Below are positions 49,401-58,513 of a stretch of DNA of 64,000 nt, in pieces; positions within the stretch are counted from its first letter, which is position 1; the number at the start of each line of letters is the position of its first letter. The translations under genes and the position numbers were made by a program. This DNA comes from Baekduia alba (GTDB taxonomy: Bacteria > Actinomycetota > Thermoleophilia > Solirubrobacterales > Solirubrobacteraceae), in the NCBI RefSeq assembly GCF_028416635.1, contig NZ_CP114013.1, forward strand, positions 1,798,001 through 1,862,000. The letters run 5' to 3'. Under the pieces are notes generated by a model. The model saw nothing but the letters and a program-made list of their open reading frames with translations, had not been told where the DNA came from and searched no databases.

Positions 49401-49992
49401 GCATCCGCTCGGGCTCCTGCGCGACGAGCTGCGCGCCAAGCGCATGGTCTCCAGCGGCGACCTGGAGCGGCTGCGGCACGGGACGGCGGTGAAGGTCGGC
49501 GGGCTGGTCGTCGCGCGGCAGCGACCGGGGACGGCGAAGGGCGTGGTCTTCATGCTGCTGGAGGACGAGGCGGGGACGGTCAACCTCGTCGTGCCGCCCG
49601 ACGTCTACGAACGCGACCGGACCGTCGTGCGCGCCGAGCCGCTCGTCGTGGCCGAGGGCGTGCTGGAGCGCCACGCGTCCGGCGGCGGCGCGATCAACAT
49701 CGTGTGCCGACGCCTGGCGCGCCTGGACGCCAGCGGTCACCTCCAGGCCGCGCCGGCCGCCGACGTCGGCGTCCACCACGTGACCTCCGTGACCGGCGGC
49801 ACGGCCGAGCGGATGGGTGGGGACGTCATCCAGGTCAAGGACTTCTCGATGCTCGACGCGATCGAGCTCGCCCGCCAGGACGCTCGCCGCGCCGCCGAGT
49901 CCGAGCCCGACGACCTCGCCGCCACCGGCACCGACGACTTCCGCGCCATCGCACCACCGGTCCAGAGCTTCGCGGCGGGACGCCGCCGGTGA
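46456..49992 (+). CDS. dnaE2: Error-prone DNA polymerase DnaE2
   Basis: 1178 residues from GTG 46456 (PYVELHCHSAFSFLDGAS); GTG 46450 is also possible. An N-terminal PHP domain (LHCHS, LALTDHNTVSGSMEF), the palm with PDIDLDFPRD (about 416-425), the SQHSGGMIVATRPL finger region, FGFPKAHGAAFGLLAYQSTWLRVHY, an HhH region and a C-terminal OB domain (VKVGGLVVARQRPGTAKGVVFMLLEDEAG) are all in order. DnaE2 performs mutagenic translesion synthesis with ImuB. It is its own SOS unit, separated from imuB by 1.8 kb. Confidence 0.95.
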   Translation: MPYVELHCHSAFSFLDGASLPEELVVTALERGHRALALTDHNTVSGSMEFAQAASSLGLKAIHGAEVDVVDPGSAREQREGALLSDDEAAGRWKRHVTLLVRDATGWRNLCRLLTRAHAHTRESPGRRRVLAPLLTVADLAELSEGLVCLSGCADHGVHDEPTARALLAAFGRDAFRVELQRPFGRHDRGRNRMLMDLARRLGVPCVATGNVHAHAPERARLQDAFVAIREHTTLDASEPLRRGNHTHMLTSPEAMAARFDDHPEAVAETLRLAETLRFDLTADLGYRYPGAEDDGADRKLAEVCDALFDARYGPGTDGHGHRAAATARLDQELALIRDLGLSGFFLLHHEMLELAREVAAEVRGGAAARSLLPPGRGRGSSVSSIVCYLTGLSHVDPIANDLLLGRFLNEEITSLPDIDLDFPRDVRAVLIPRVHERFGSDHSALVAAFPTYRARGAIRELGKALGLPPGEIERVARSSEAFSAQSVDRDIAVALGEGREAEGRWRWLHELASEAHGLPRHLSQHSGGMIVATRPLIDCCPVVPAAMEGRQMVMWDKDSCSDAGFLKIDLLGLGMLSAVERCVEAVHARRGERIDLSRIPMDDDATFECIQNAETTGVFQIESRAQMGSLRRTRPATLQDLTIQVAIVRPGPIVGGAVNPYIDRLQKLRVDPTYEIPYDHPSLKDVLEDTLGTIIFQDQVIEVAMAFSGLSPGEAEGLRRAMSRKRSTAAIEAYHERFVARAMAKWDDVDEELGERVWTMVKGFSGFGFPKAHGAAFGLLAYQSTWLRVHYGTEFLAALLDEQPMGFYPPDALVHEAQRRGIGVLPPDVNASEAGCMVVDVDDEGTSGVRIGLGYVLGVRADDVEALVAARAAAGPFATIEDLASRAGAGRGALEQLAWSGACDALAGGSRRRALWELGVAAPGRRLLTSVVGASGRRVRAEMGTQLALPLGVGQAPALPGLSGWEAMIADYTTTGLTTAQHPLGLLRDELRAKRMVSSGDLERLRHGTAVKVGGLVVARQRPGTAKGVVFMLLEDEAGTVNLVVPPDVYERDRTVVRAEPLVVAEGVLERHASGGGAINIVCRRLARLDASGHLQAAPAADVGVHHVTSVTGGTAERMGGDVIQVKDFSMLDAIELARQDARRAAESEPDDLAATGTDDFRAIAPPVQSFAAGRRR

Positions 49993-50094
49993 CGTCTCAC
50001 CGCACGCTCGCCGCGGGGCCTCTCTGCCCCGCTCGCGGCCCTCTCGCGGTCCGTCGTCAGGGTCAGGACTTGCGCTGGGGGCCGGGTCACCGGA

Positions 50095-50100
50095 TAGGGT
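50095..50100 (+). promoter_or_regulatory. -10 element (leaderless) of the cytochrome c gene
   Basis: TAGGGT, seven bases before GTG 50108, with TTGCGC at 50070-50075 as a poor -35. The same TAGGGTCCCG precedes the glnA start (53053), suggesting a shared leaderless promoter type. Confidence 0.4.
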
Positions 50101-50107
50101 CCCGCTC

Positions 50108-50605
50108 GTGATCGGGACCCTGGTCTTTGTCCTCATCTTCCTCGCCATCGGCCTGTCGGTCGTGTTGGCGGCGATGCGCAGCGGGCGGCCCCCCGCCGGC
50201 TCCAAGCCCGAGTCCCGTGGCGCCCGCCGCGCGTGGGGCGTCGGCCTCGCGCTCGTGATCGTCGTCCTCGGCGTCGGGCTGCCCGTGCTCATCCTGGTCA
50301 CCAACAGCGACGACCACGCCTCCCACGGCGCCGGCGGAACCGAGCTCAACGCCGCCGCCACCAACGGCCGGGAGCTGTTCGCGCGCAACTGCGCGACCTG
50401 CCACACGCTCGACGGCTCCAACGCGGTCGGCCGCGTCGGCCCCAACCTCGACACGCTCAACGGCGGCAACCTCAAGCCCGCCTTCATCCTCGACGCCATC
50501 AAGAACGGCCGCGCCCGCGGCGCCGGCCAGATGCCGGCCGGCCTGCTCGTCGGGCAGGACGCGCAGGACGTCGCGGAGTACATCGCAACAGTCTCCGGCC
50601 GCTAG
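50108..50605 (+). CDS. Membrane-anchored c-type cytochrome
   Basis: 165 residues from GTG 50108. Two hydrophobic helices (about 2-22 and 44-64) precede an extracytoplasmic cytochrome c domain with the haem site C95-A-T-C98-H99, a GPNLDTLNGG turn and the likely axial Met142 (GAGQMPAGLL). Class I cytochromes of this size shuttle electrons near terminal oxidases or other redox partners; no partner is encoded nearby. The start lies seven bases after a TAGGGT -10. A pair of long intergenic hairpins begins at the stop codon. Confidence 0.85.
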   Translation: MIGTLVFVLIFLAIGLSVVLAAMRSGRPPAGSKPESRGARRAWGVGLALVIVVLGVGLPVLILVTNSDDHASHGAGGTELNAAATNGRELFARNCATCHTLDGSNAVGRVGPNLDTLNGGNLKPAFILDAIKNGRARGAGQMPAGLLVGQDAQDVAEYIATVSGR

Positions 50606-50838
50606 CCCGGCGCGTCTGCGCGCCGCCTCGTCGCGCCTGAGCGCACCGACCGGTTTGACGGGCTGGCGCCCGCCTGCACTCGCCCGGCGCGCTCAGCCAC
50701 GACGATGCGGGGCGCAGACGCGCCGGGCGCCGCCTCGCCGCGGCTGAGCGCACCGATCGGCTTGATGGGCTGGCGCCCACCGGCGCTCGCCCGGCGCGCT
50801 CAGCCACGACGATGCGGGGCGCAGACGCGCCGGGCGCC
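50606..50838 (+). repeat. Two long intergenic hairpin repeats after the cytochrome gene
   Basis: Unit 1 (50606-50727) has a 16-bp outer stem (CCCGGCGCGTCTGCGC with its complement at 50712-50727), then a CCGC-TCGTCG/CGACGA-GCGG stem and an 8-bp CTGAGCGC/GCGCTCAG stem, around a TTGACGGGCTGGCGCCC loop. Unit 2 (about 50720-50838) repeats it with TTGATGGGCTGGCGCCC. A third right-arm piece is at 50856-50872. The loop matches the repeat after imuB, but the arm sequences differ. Confidence 0.7.
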
Positions 50839-50881
50839 GGGCGTTTCGGCGCCGCGGCGCAGACGCGCCGGGGACGTCGAG

Positions 50882-50931
50882 GCGGGCTGGCCTCGCTCGC
50901 GGGCGGCTGCGCCGCCCGGCACCCAGCCCGC
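50882..50931 (+). repeat. Nested hairpin, separate from the repeat family
   Basis: Outer stem GCGGGCTGG/CCAGCCCGC and inner stem GGGCGGC-TGC-GCCGCCC (50901-50917). It is a likely terminator or cruciform downstream of the repeat pair. From here to about 51120 I see no gene. Confidence 0.45.
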
Positions 50932-51126
50932 GTGCGGACCTGTCAAGAGGCAATTCGCACGACCTTGTTAAGTCGTGCGTGGCGTGCTCCGGAGATGTCA
51001 AGTGGGCGTTTTCCGCAGGTTGCGGGGTCATTCCGTCCGACGCACCCCTGACTATGCCGTCAGTTGGCGCTTGCCATAACTCTGCGATCTAGCAGGGATT
51101 TTCGACGTTGCTACGATGCCGCCGTT

Positions 51127-51256
51127 CACTACCGCTGAATCCTCCTCCGGGCACGCCCGGCTGGGGAGCGGGGGACCCACGTTGCATCGGGGCGAATCGC
51201 CTTGTGCGTAGCGCCGCTCTTTCGGCGCGAGCCCGTCAGCTAACCCCGTAAGCCCA
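51127..51256 (+). promoter_or_regulatory. Cyclic di-AMP riboswitch (ydaO/yuaA type)
   Basis: Consensus blocks appear in order: ACCGCTGAAT, GGGGACCCAC (51171-51180), GGGGCGAAT (51188 region), a variable GCGCCG-TCTTT-CGGCGC hairpin, and GAGCCCGTCAGCTAACCCCG followed by TAAGC. This is the ydaO/yuaA element, which binds c-di-AMP and usually turns expression off. It ends 24 bases before the start of the 218-aa membrane-protein gene and is followed by GAGGA at the ribosome-binding site. In actinobacteria the class typically controls wall-remodelling or ion-transport genes. Confidence 0.92.
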
Positions 51257-51279
51257 AGGAAGAGACTGAGGACACTTCG

Positions 51280-51936
51280 ATGCCATCGACGGACGCGCCC
51301 AACTGGTGGGCCGATGTGCAGCAGGAACGTGAGGATCTCGCTGGGCCGGGCAGCCGCCGCCCCGCCGACGACTGGCTGGGCGAGGACATCGACTTCGTGC
51401 CGCGCAGGCGCATGACGAGCCGTGCGCCGATCGAGGAGCGCGTGGAGGCCGCCGACGACCGCGACCGTGACGGCGCGAGCCATCCGCTCCACGGCGTCTT
51501 CGTCCCGGCCGCCGACGAGCCCGCCGGCCGCACGATCGAGCTGACGATGGCCGACGACGTCGTCGTCGCCGAGGCGCCCGCCGGCGTCGCCCACGAGCTC
51601 GCGCACCTCAGCGCCGCCGACGATCCCTTCGCGTCGCCCCCGCCGCCCGCCGGCGCGCGCCGCACCGTCCAGATCAAGGGCCGTCCGACCGACCTGCGGA
51701 TGCCGTCGATGGCCCAGCGCCACCGCGGCCGCACCGCGTCTGACCGCGTCGGCGCCCGCCCGGACCGCATCGCCCTCTGGGCCGTCGCCCTCGGCGCGAT
51801 CCTGATCCTGCTCGCCGCGATGACCTCCTCGTCGCAGGCCGCGGTGCCTCACGCCGCTCCCGCGCCCGCAGTCCACGCGAAGGTGACGCACGTCGCGCCC
51901 CACGCGCCGCTGCGGACCTTCCAACGCCACTCCTGA
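51280..51936 (+). CDS. Riboswitch-controlled single-pass membrane protein, unknown
   Basis: 218 residues from ATG 51280 with GAGG eight bases upstream. Residues 1-160 are acidic, Asp/Pro-rich and probably disordered (WWADVQQEREDLAG, DDWLGEDIDFVPRR, HPLHGVFVPAADEPAGRTIEL). One helix (about 166-188: IALWAVALGAILILLAAMTSS) is followed by a short Ala/Pro/His tail. No family is recognised. Control by a c-di-AMP riboswitch suggests a part in turgor, potassium or cell-wall homeostasis, by analogy with other genes of this regulon. Confidence 0.75.
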   Translation: MPSTDAPNWWADVQQEREDLAGPGSRRPADDWLGEDIDFVPRRRMTSRAPIEERVEAADDRDRDGASHPLHGVFVPAADEPAGRTIELTMADDVVVAEAPAGVAHELAHLSAADDPFASPPPPAGARRTVQIKGRPTDLRMPSMAQRHRGRTASDRVGARPDRIALWAVALGAILILLAAMTSSSQAAVPHAAPAPAVHAKVTHVAPHAPLRTFQRHS

Positions 51937-51981
51937 GACTCCGGGCCGCCGCCGCGCCGGCGTCGGCCCCTCGGCCACAGA

Positions 51982-52021
51982 GGGACGACCCGACCGCGCA
52001 CCCCGCGCGGTCGTGCGTCCC
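51982..52021 (+). terminator. Terminator after the riboswitch-controlled gene
   Basis: Two-part stem GGGACG...CGTCCC and CGACCGCGC/GCGCGGTCG with loop ACCCC, 45 bases after the stop. No U-run follows. Confidence 0.55.
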
Positions 52022-52088
52022 TGCGCTCACGAGCCTCACGAGCCTCGCGGACCGTCGTCCGCGACGCCCCAACTCGGCGCAGAACGCG

Positions 52089-52115
52089 TTGACACCCTTC
52101 CTACACTTTTATCTT
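52089..52115 (+). promoter_or_regulatory. Sigma-70-like promoter of the AhpD-like gene
   Basis: TTGACA at 52089-52094 and TATCTT at 52110-52115 with 15-base spacing, slightly short. It is one of the few AT-rich spots in the window and lies 75 bases before the start codon. Confidence 0.45.
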
Positions 52116-52189
52116 GGGTAAGGACCCCCGGCGACACAGCCGGCAAGGACGGCCGGCGTACCCCTCATCCCCACCTCAGGACGCCTGCC

Positions 52190-52753
52190 ATGAAGACCCG
52201 GATCAGTCGGTTCACCGTCCACGACGACCTCTCCGCGCCGGAGGCGTCGGTTCCCATCCTCAAGGGCGCCCGGTCCTCCGCCGGGCAGCTGCCGAACTTC
52301 CTCGGCGTCCTCGCCGGATCGCCGGCGGCGCTGCGCGGCTACACCCGGTTCCGCGCGGAGCTGCGGCACGGCTCGCTGCCGCCGCAGACGCTGGAGCGGA
52401 TCTCGCTGGCCGTCGCCGAGCACTTCGGCTCCGAGCCCGGGCTGGACCTGCACCGCCGCGTCGCGCGCCAGGCGGGCCTCGCCCTCGACGACATCGCGCT
52501 CGCCCGCGAATGGGACGCCCGCGCGCCACAGGACGCGATCCTGCTGCGCTACCTCCGCGACCTGGTCGTCGACCACGCCACCCCGCCCGCCCACCTCCAC
52601 GAGGAGGCCCGTGAGTCCGGCTGGAGCGAGGAGCAGCTGCTGGAGGCGATCGCCTTCGCGTCGCTGGAGGCCCTGACCGCGATGGTCAACATCGCCGGCG
52701 ACGTCCCGCTCGACGGCTCCGTCGAGACGGCGCGCCAGCTTCGGGCCGCCTAG
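52190..52753 (+). CDS. AhpD/carboxymuconolactone-decarboxylase-like protein without cysteines
   Basis: 187 residues from ATG 52190. The all-helical CMD fold is recognisable: LPNFLGVLAGSPAALRGYTRFRAELRHGSLPPQTLERISLAVAEHFGSEPGLDLHRRVARQAGL and LEAIAFASLEALTAMVNIAGDVPLD. AhpD enzymes use a CxxC in NGCxYCxxAH; here that place reads FGSEPGLDLH, so both cysteines are gone though the His remains. It cannot act as a thiol peroxidase. It is a stand-alone gene with its own promoter. Confidence 0.8.
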   Translation: MKTRISRFTVHDDLSAPEASVPILKGARSSAGQLPNFLGVLAGSPAALRGYTRFRAELRHGSLPPQTLERISLAVAEHFGSEPGLDLHRRVARQAGLALDDIALAREWDARAPQDAILLRYLRDLVVDHATPPAHLHEEARESGWSEEQLLEAIAFASLEALTAMVNIAGDVPLDGSVETARQLRAA

Positions 52754-53066
52754 TGGGCCGCCCGGGAACGTTTCGCCGGAAATCCCGGCCGGCGATCACC
52801 GCCCGGCGGCGTCCTCAGACCTCGATGTGCCAGAGGCACACCTTCGGTCCTGCGTCCTTGCCGGATCGGCGCCGCCGGACGGGATTTCGAGCTCCCCTCG
52901 GAGCCGATCAGCACGGAACGTTCCCCGGCGACCCTCTAGCGGACCCACCCGACGATGCCGCGGGCGCCGGCACTCCAGGACGACGACGATGGGCGCCGGT
53001 GGCTCGACACATCGGCGCCCAGCTTCCGACCGGCGTGACAGCGCCGATCCTCTAGGGTCCCGAGCC
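52754..53066. other. glnA upstream region, no gene seen
   Basis: 313 bases without a convincing gene. TAGGGT at 53053-53058 lies 8 bases before the glnA ATG and is a likely -10 of a leaderless message. Inverted pieces GGGCGCCGG...CATCGGCGCCC occur at about 52990-53020. Confidence 0.4.
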
Positions 53067-54404
53067 ATGAGCGACCAGCCGCGCACCGTCGAGGACGTCA
53101 AGGCGATCGTGGATGAGCACCGGCTGCGCTTCATCCGCCTCTGGTTCACCGACATCCTCGGGCAGCTCAAGTCGTTCAGCATCAACGCCGGCGAGCTCGA
53201 CGACGCGTTCGAGAACGGGATGGGCTTCGACGGCTCCTCGATCACCGGCTTCAACGCCATCGAGGAGTCCGACATGGTCGCCATGCCGGACCCGTCGACC
53301 TTCGCGATCCTCCCGTGGCGCCCCGAGGAGCAGGGCGTCGGTCGCGTCTTCTGCGACGTCCTCACGCCCGAGCGCACGCCCTACGAGGGCGACCCGCGCC
53401 ACGTCCTGCGCCGCGCGCTGGAGCGAATGAACACCATGGGCTTCGACACGTTCAACGTCGGCCCCGAGCTGGAGTACTTCCTCTTCCGCGACAAGAACGG
53501 CACCGAGGTCCTCGACGAGGGCGGCTACTTCGACCTCACGACGCTCGACGCCGGCTCCGACGTCCGCCGCGAGACCGTCATCGCGCTCGAGCAGCTCGGC
53601 ATCCACGTGGAGTACTCCCATCACGAGGTCGGCCCGTCCCAGCACGAGGTCGACATGCGCTACGCGCCCGCCCTCAAGATGGCCGACGACTGCATGACCT
53701 ACCGGATCACGGTCAAGGAGTACGCCATGAAGTACGGCTGGCATGCCACGTTCATGCCCAAGCCGCTCTTCGGCGAGAACGGCTCCGGCATGCACACGCA
53801 CATGAGCCTGTTCAAGGACGGGTCCAACGCGATGTTCGACGCCGACGACCCGTACTTCCTGTCCGACATCGGCAAGGCCTTCATCGCCGGCCAGCTCAAG
53901 CACGCGCGCGAGCTCAGCTCGATCTTCGCCCAGTGGGTCAACTCCTACAAGCGTCTGGTGCCCGGCTACGAGGCGCCGGTCTACGTGGCCTGGAGCCGCC
54001 GCAATCGCTCAGCGCTCGTGCGCGTTCCGCTCTACCACCCCGGCAAGGAGCGCGGCACCCGGATGGAGCTGCGCTGCCCGGACCCCGCGTGCAACCCCTA
54101 CCTGACCTTCGCCGCCCTGCTGCAGGCGGGCCTGGAGGGCATCGAGAAGGGCTACGAGCTGCCCGAGCCGATGGAGAAGAACCTGTACCACTTGTCTCCG
54201 GACGAGCGCAAGCGGCTCGGGATCGAGCAGCTGCCGGAGACGCTGGGGGAGGCGGTCGAGCTGACCGCCGAGTCCGAGCTCGTCCTCCGCACCCTCGGCG
54301 AGCACATGTTCAACCGCTTCATCGAGATCAAGCGCCAGGAGTGGGAGGACTACCGTGTGCAGGTCACGCAGTGGGAACTCGATCGCTACCTGCCGGTGCT
54401 CTAG
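53067..54404 (+). CDS. glnA: Glutamine synthetase type I
   Basis: 445 residues from ATG 53067. Landmarks: the beta-grasp Asp loop GFDGSSITGF, the metal-site region VGPELEYFLFRDKNG and HHEVGPSQHEVD, the ammonia/ATP region HATFMPKPLFGENGSGMHTHMSL, NSYKRLVPGYEAPVYVAWSRRNRSALVRVP and ELRCPDPACNPYLTFAALLQAG. The enzyme makes glutamine from glutamate, ammonia and ATP as a dodecamer. The length (about 445) is that of GSI-alpha; the region of the adenylylated Tyr reads KNLYHLSPDERKRLG, so adenylylation is uncertain. The last 41 bases overlap the convergent MMPL gene. Confidence 0.95.
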   Translation: MSDQPRTVEDVKAIVDEHRLRFIRLWFTDILGQLKSFSINAGELDDAFENGMGFDGSSITGFNAIEESDMVAMPDPSTFAILPWRPEEQGVGRVFCDVLTPERTPYEGDPRHVLRRALERMNTMGFDTFNVGPELEYFLFRDKNGTEVLDEGGYFDLTTLDAGSDVRRETVIALEQLGIHVEYSHHEVGPSQHEVDMRYAPALKMADDCMTYRITVKEYAMKYGWHATFMPKPLFGENGSGMHTHMSLFKDGSNAMFDADDPYFLSDIGKAFIAGQLKHARELSSIFAQWVNSYKRLVPGYEAPVYVAWSRRNRSALVRVPLYHPGKERGTRMELRCPDPACNPYLTFAALLQAGLEGIEKGYELPEPMEKNLYHLSPDERKRLGIEQLPETLGEAVELTAESELVLRTLGEHMFNRFIEIKRQEWEDYRVQVTQWELDRYLPVL

Positions 54405-56447
54405 TCAGCCGCGACGGCCACCACACCTTCGGCCCGAGGCCGAACACCAGCGCGGGGACCAGCACGGAGCGCACGATCAAGGTGTCCAACAAGACGCCGA
54501 AGGCGATCGTGAACCCGAGCTCGGTCAGGAACACCAGCGGCAGCACGGCCAGGACGCTGAACGTACCCGCCAGCACCACGCCGGCCGACGTGATCACCCC
54601 GCCGGTCACCGCGAGCCCGCGCAGCATGCCCTCGTGGGTCCCGCAGCGCTGCGCCTCCTCCCGCACGCGCGCCATCAGGAAGATGTTGTAGTCGACCCCC
54701 AGCGCCACGAGGAAGATGAAGGCGAACAGCGGGAACGCCGGGTCGCTGCCCGGGAAGTGGAAGATCAGGTCGAAGACGACGACCGAGAACCCGAGCGCCG
54801 CGGCGTAGCTGAGCACCACCGTCCCGATGAGCATCACCGGCGCGACCATCGCCCGCAGCAGCAGCGCGAGGATCACGAAGACGATCACCAGCGTCAACGG
54901 CACGAGCAGCCGCGTGTCCGACGCCGACGCCTCGCGCAGGTCGTGCTCCACCGCGCTGGGCCCGCCGACCAGCGCGCGCGGGTCCGCCGACCGCGCCGCC
55001 GTCCGGATCTCCGGTATCAGGTCATAGGCCTCGGTCGAGTACGGGTCGACCTTCAGGTCGGCGGCCAGCAGCGTGCCCTCCGGCCCGCTCTGCCCGGTCG
55101 GCCGCACCGCCGCGACGCCGTCGACCTTCGCCACCGCCGCGGCGACGGCTCGCGCGCGGGCCGGGTCGACCGCGATCACGTCGGTCGGCGCGCTCGTGCC
55201 CTGCGGGAACGCGGCGGCGATCAGCTTCTGGCCGTCGACCGACTCCACGCGATCCCGGAAGGAGTTGGACTGCGTCAGCCCGTCGGAGTAGTTCAGGAGC
55301 CCGACGGCCATCACGGCCAGCAGCGCGACGGTCCCGCCGGCGACGCGCAGCGGGTGGCGCGCGACGCGCTCGCCCACCCGGCGCCAGAACCCGTGCGTGG
55401 AGTCCGTGCCCGTGTCGCCGACGTGCGGCACGTAGGGCCAGAAGGGCCGGCGCCCGACGATCACCAGCAGCGCCGGCAGGAACGTCATCTGCGACAGCAG
55501 CGCCACGAGGATGCCCATCGCCCCGATCGGGCCGAGGCCCGAGGTGCCGTTGACCTTGGCCAGCGACAGCGCCAGCAGCGCGATCGACACGGTCAGCGCC
55601 GAGGCCACGATCGCGGGGCCGGCGGTGCGCAGCGCGCGGTCCATCGCCTCGTGCTTGTCCTCGGTGCGTCTCAGCTCCTCGCGGTAGCGGGCCACCAGCA
55701 GCAGCGCGTAGTCGGTCCCGGCCCCGAGCACGAGCACCGAGAGGATCGACGACGACTGCCCGTTGACGGTCACGCCCGCCTCCGTCAGCGCGTAGCCCAG
55801 GCCGCGCGAGGCGACCTCGCCGAAGATCACCGCCAGCAGCGGGAAGAACCAGAAGAACGGGCTGCGGTAGATGATGATCAACAGGATCAGCACCAACAAC
55901 CCGGCCGCGAGGAGCAGCGTCCCGTTGATCCCCTCGAAGACCTTGATCGCGTCCGCGCTGAAGCCCGCCGGCCCGGTCACCTTGACCTGGAGCCCGTCCC
56001 GGTCTCCGCTGACCACCGACCGGTACGCCTTGACCGGGTCGAGGATCCGCGAGCCCTTGCCGTTGCCCTCGATGGTGTTGACCACCAGCGCGGTGCTGCC
56101 GTCGGGCGACAGCTGCGGGCGGGAGAACCGCGAGGTCCCCGCGAAGGTGAGCGCGTCGAGCTTGGCGGTGTCGGCCGCGATCGTCGCCTTGTCGGCGGCC
56201 GTCAGCCCGCCGGGCCGGCGGTAGACGATGACCGTCGCCGCCTTCTCGCCGCCCTGGAGCTGCTTGGTGACGGCCAGGGCCTTGGTCGACTCCGCGTCGC
56301 CGGGCAGGAACGACGTCGCCTCGTTCTTCTCGGCGTCGGAGAACTTGCCAGGCAGGTTGGCGGCGCCGATCCCGAGGATCACGACGATCCAGACGCCGAA
56401 GACGACCCACTTGGCGCGTCGGCCGGCGGGGAAGGCGAGGAAGCGGC

Positions 56448-56451
<4 letters not shown>
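54364..56451 (-). CDS. MMPL/RND-family membrane transporter
   Basis: 695 residues, about twelve helices in two MMPL halves. The first helix follows MSRFLAFPAGRRAKWVVFG. The conserved loops are GAGTDYALLLVARYREELR (first Asp-Tyr pair, about residue 245) and ALGVDYNIFLMARVREE (second, about 595), which mark proton relay sites in RND pumps. Two extracytoplasmic domains lie after TM1 and TM7. Actinobacterial MMPL proteins export lipids or wall components. Its ATG overlaps the stop of the DUF255 gene (ATGA), and its 3' end overlaps glnA by 41 nt. Confidence 0.88.
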
Positions 56452-58487
<2,036 letters not shown>

Positions 58488-58513
58488 GGGCCAACGCTAC
58501 CCGGCGGGCGCCG

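Noticed and set aside
46402-50583. A 1393-codon open frame on the minus strand
   Set aside because: It is antisense to dnaE2, has Arg/Gln/His/Asp-rich low-complexity composition and no domain; a shadow of very high GC third positions.
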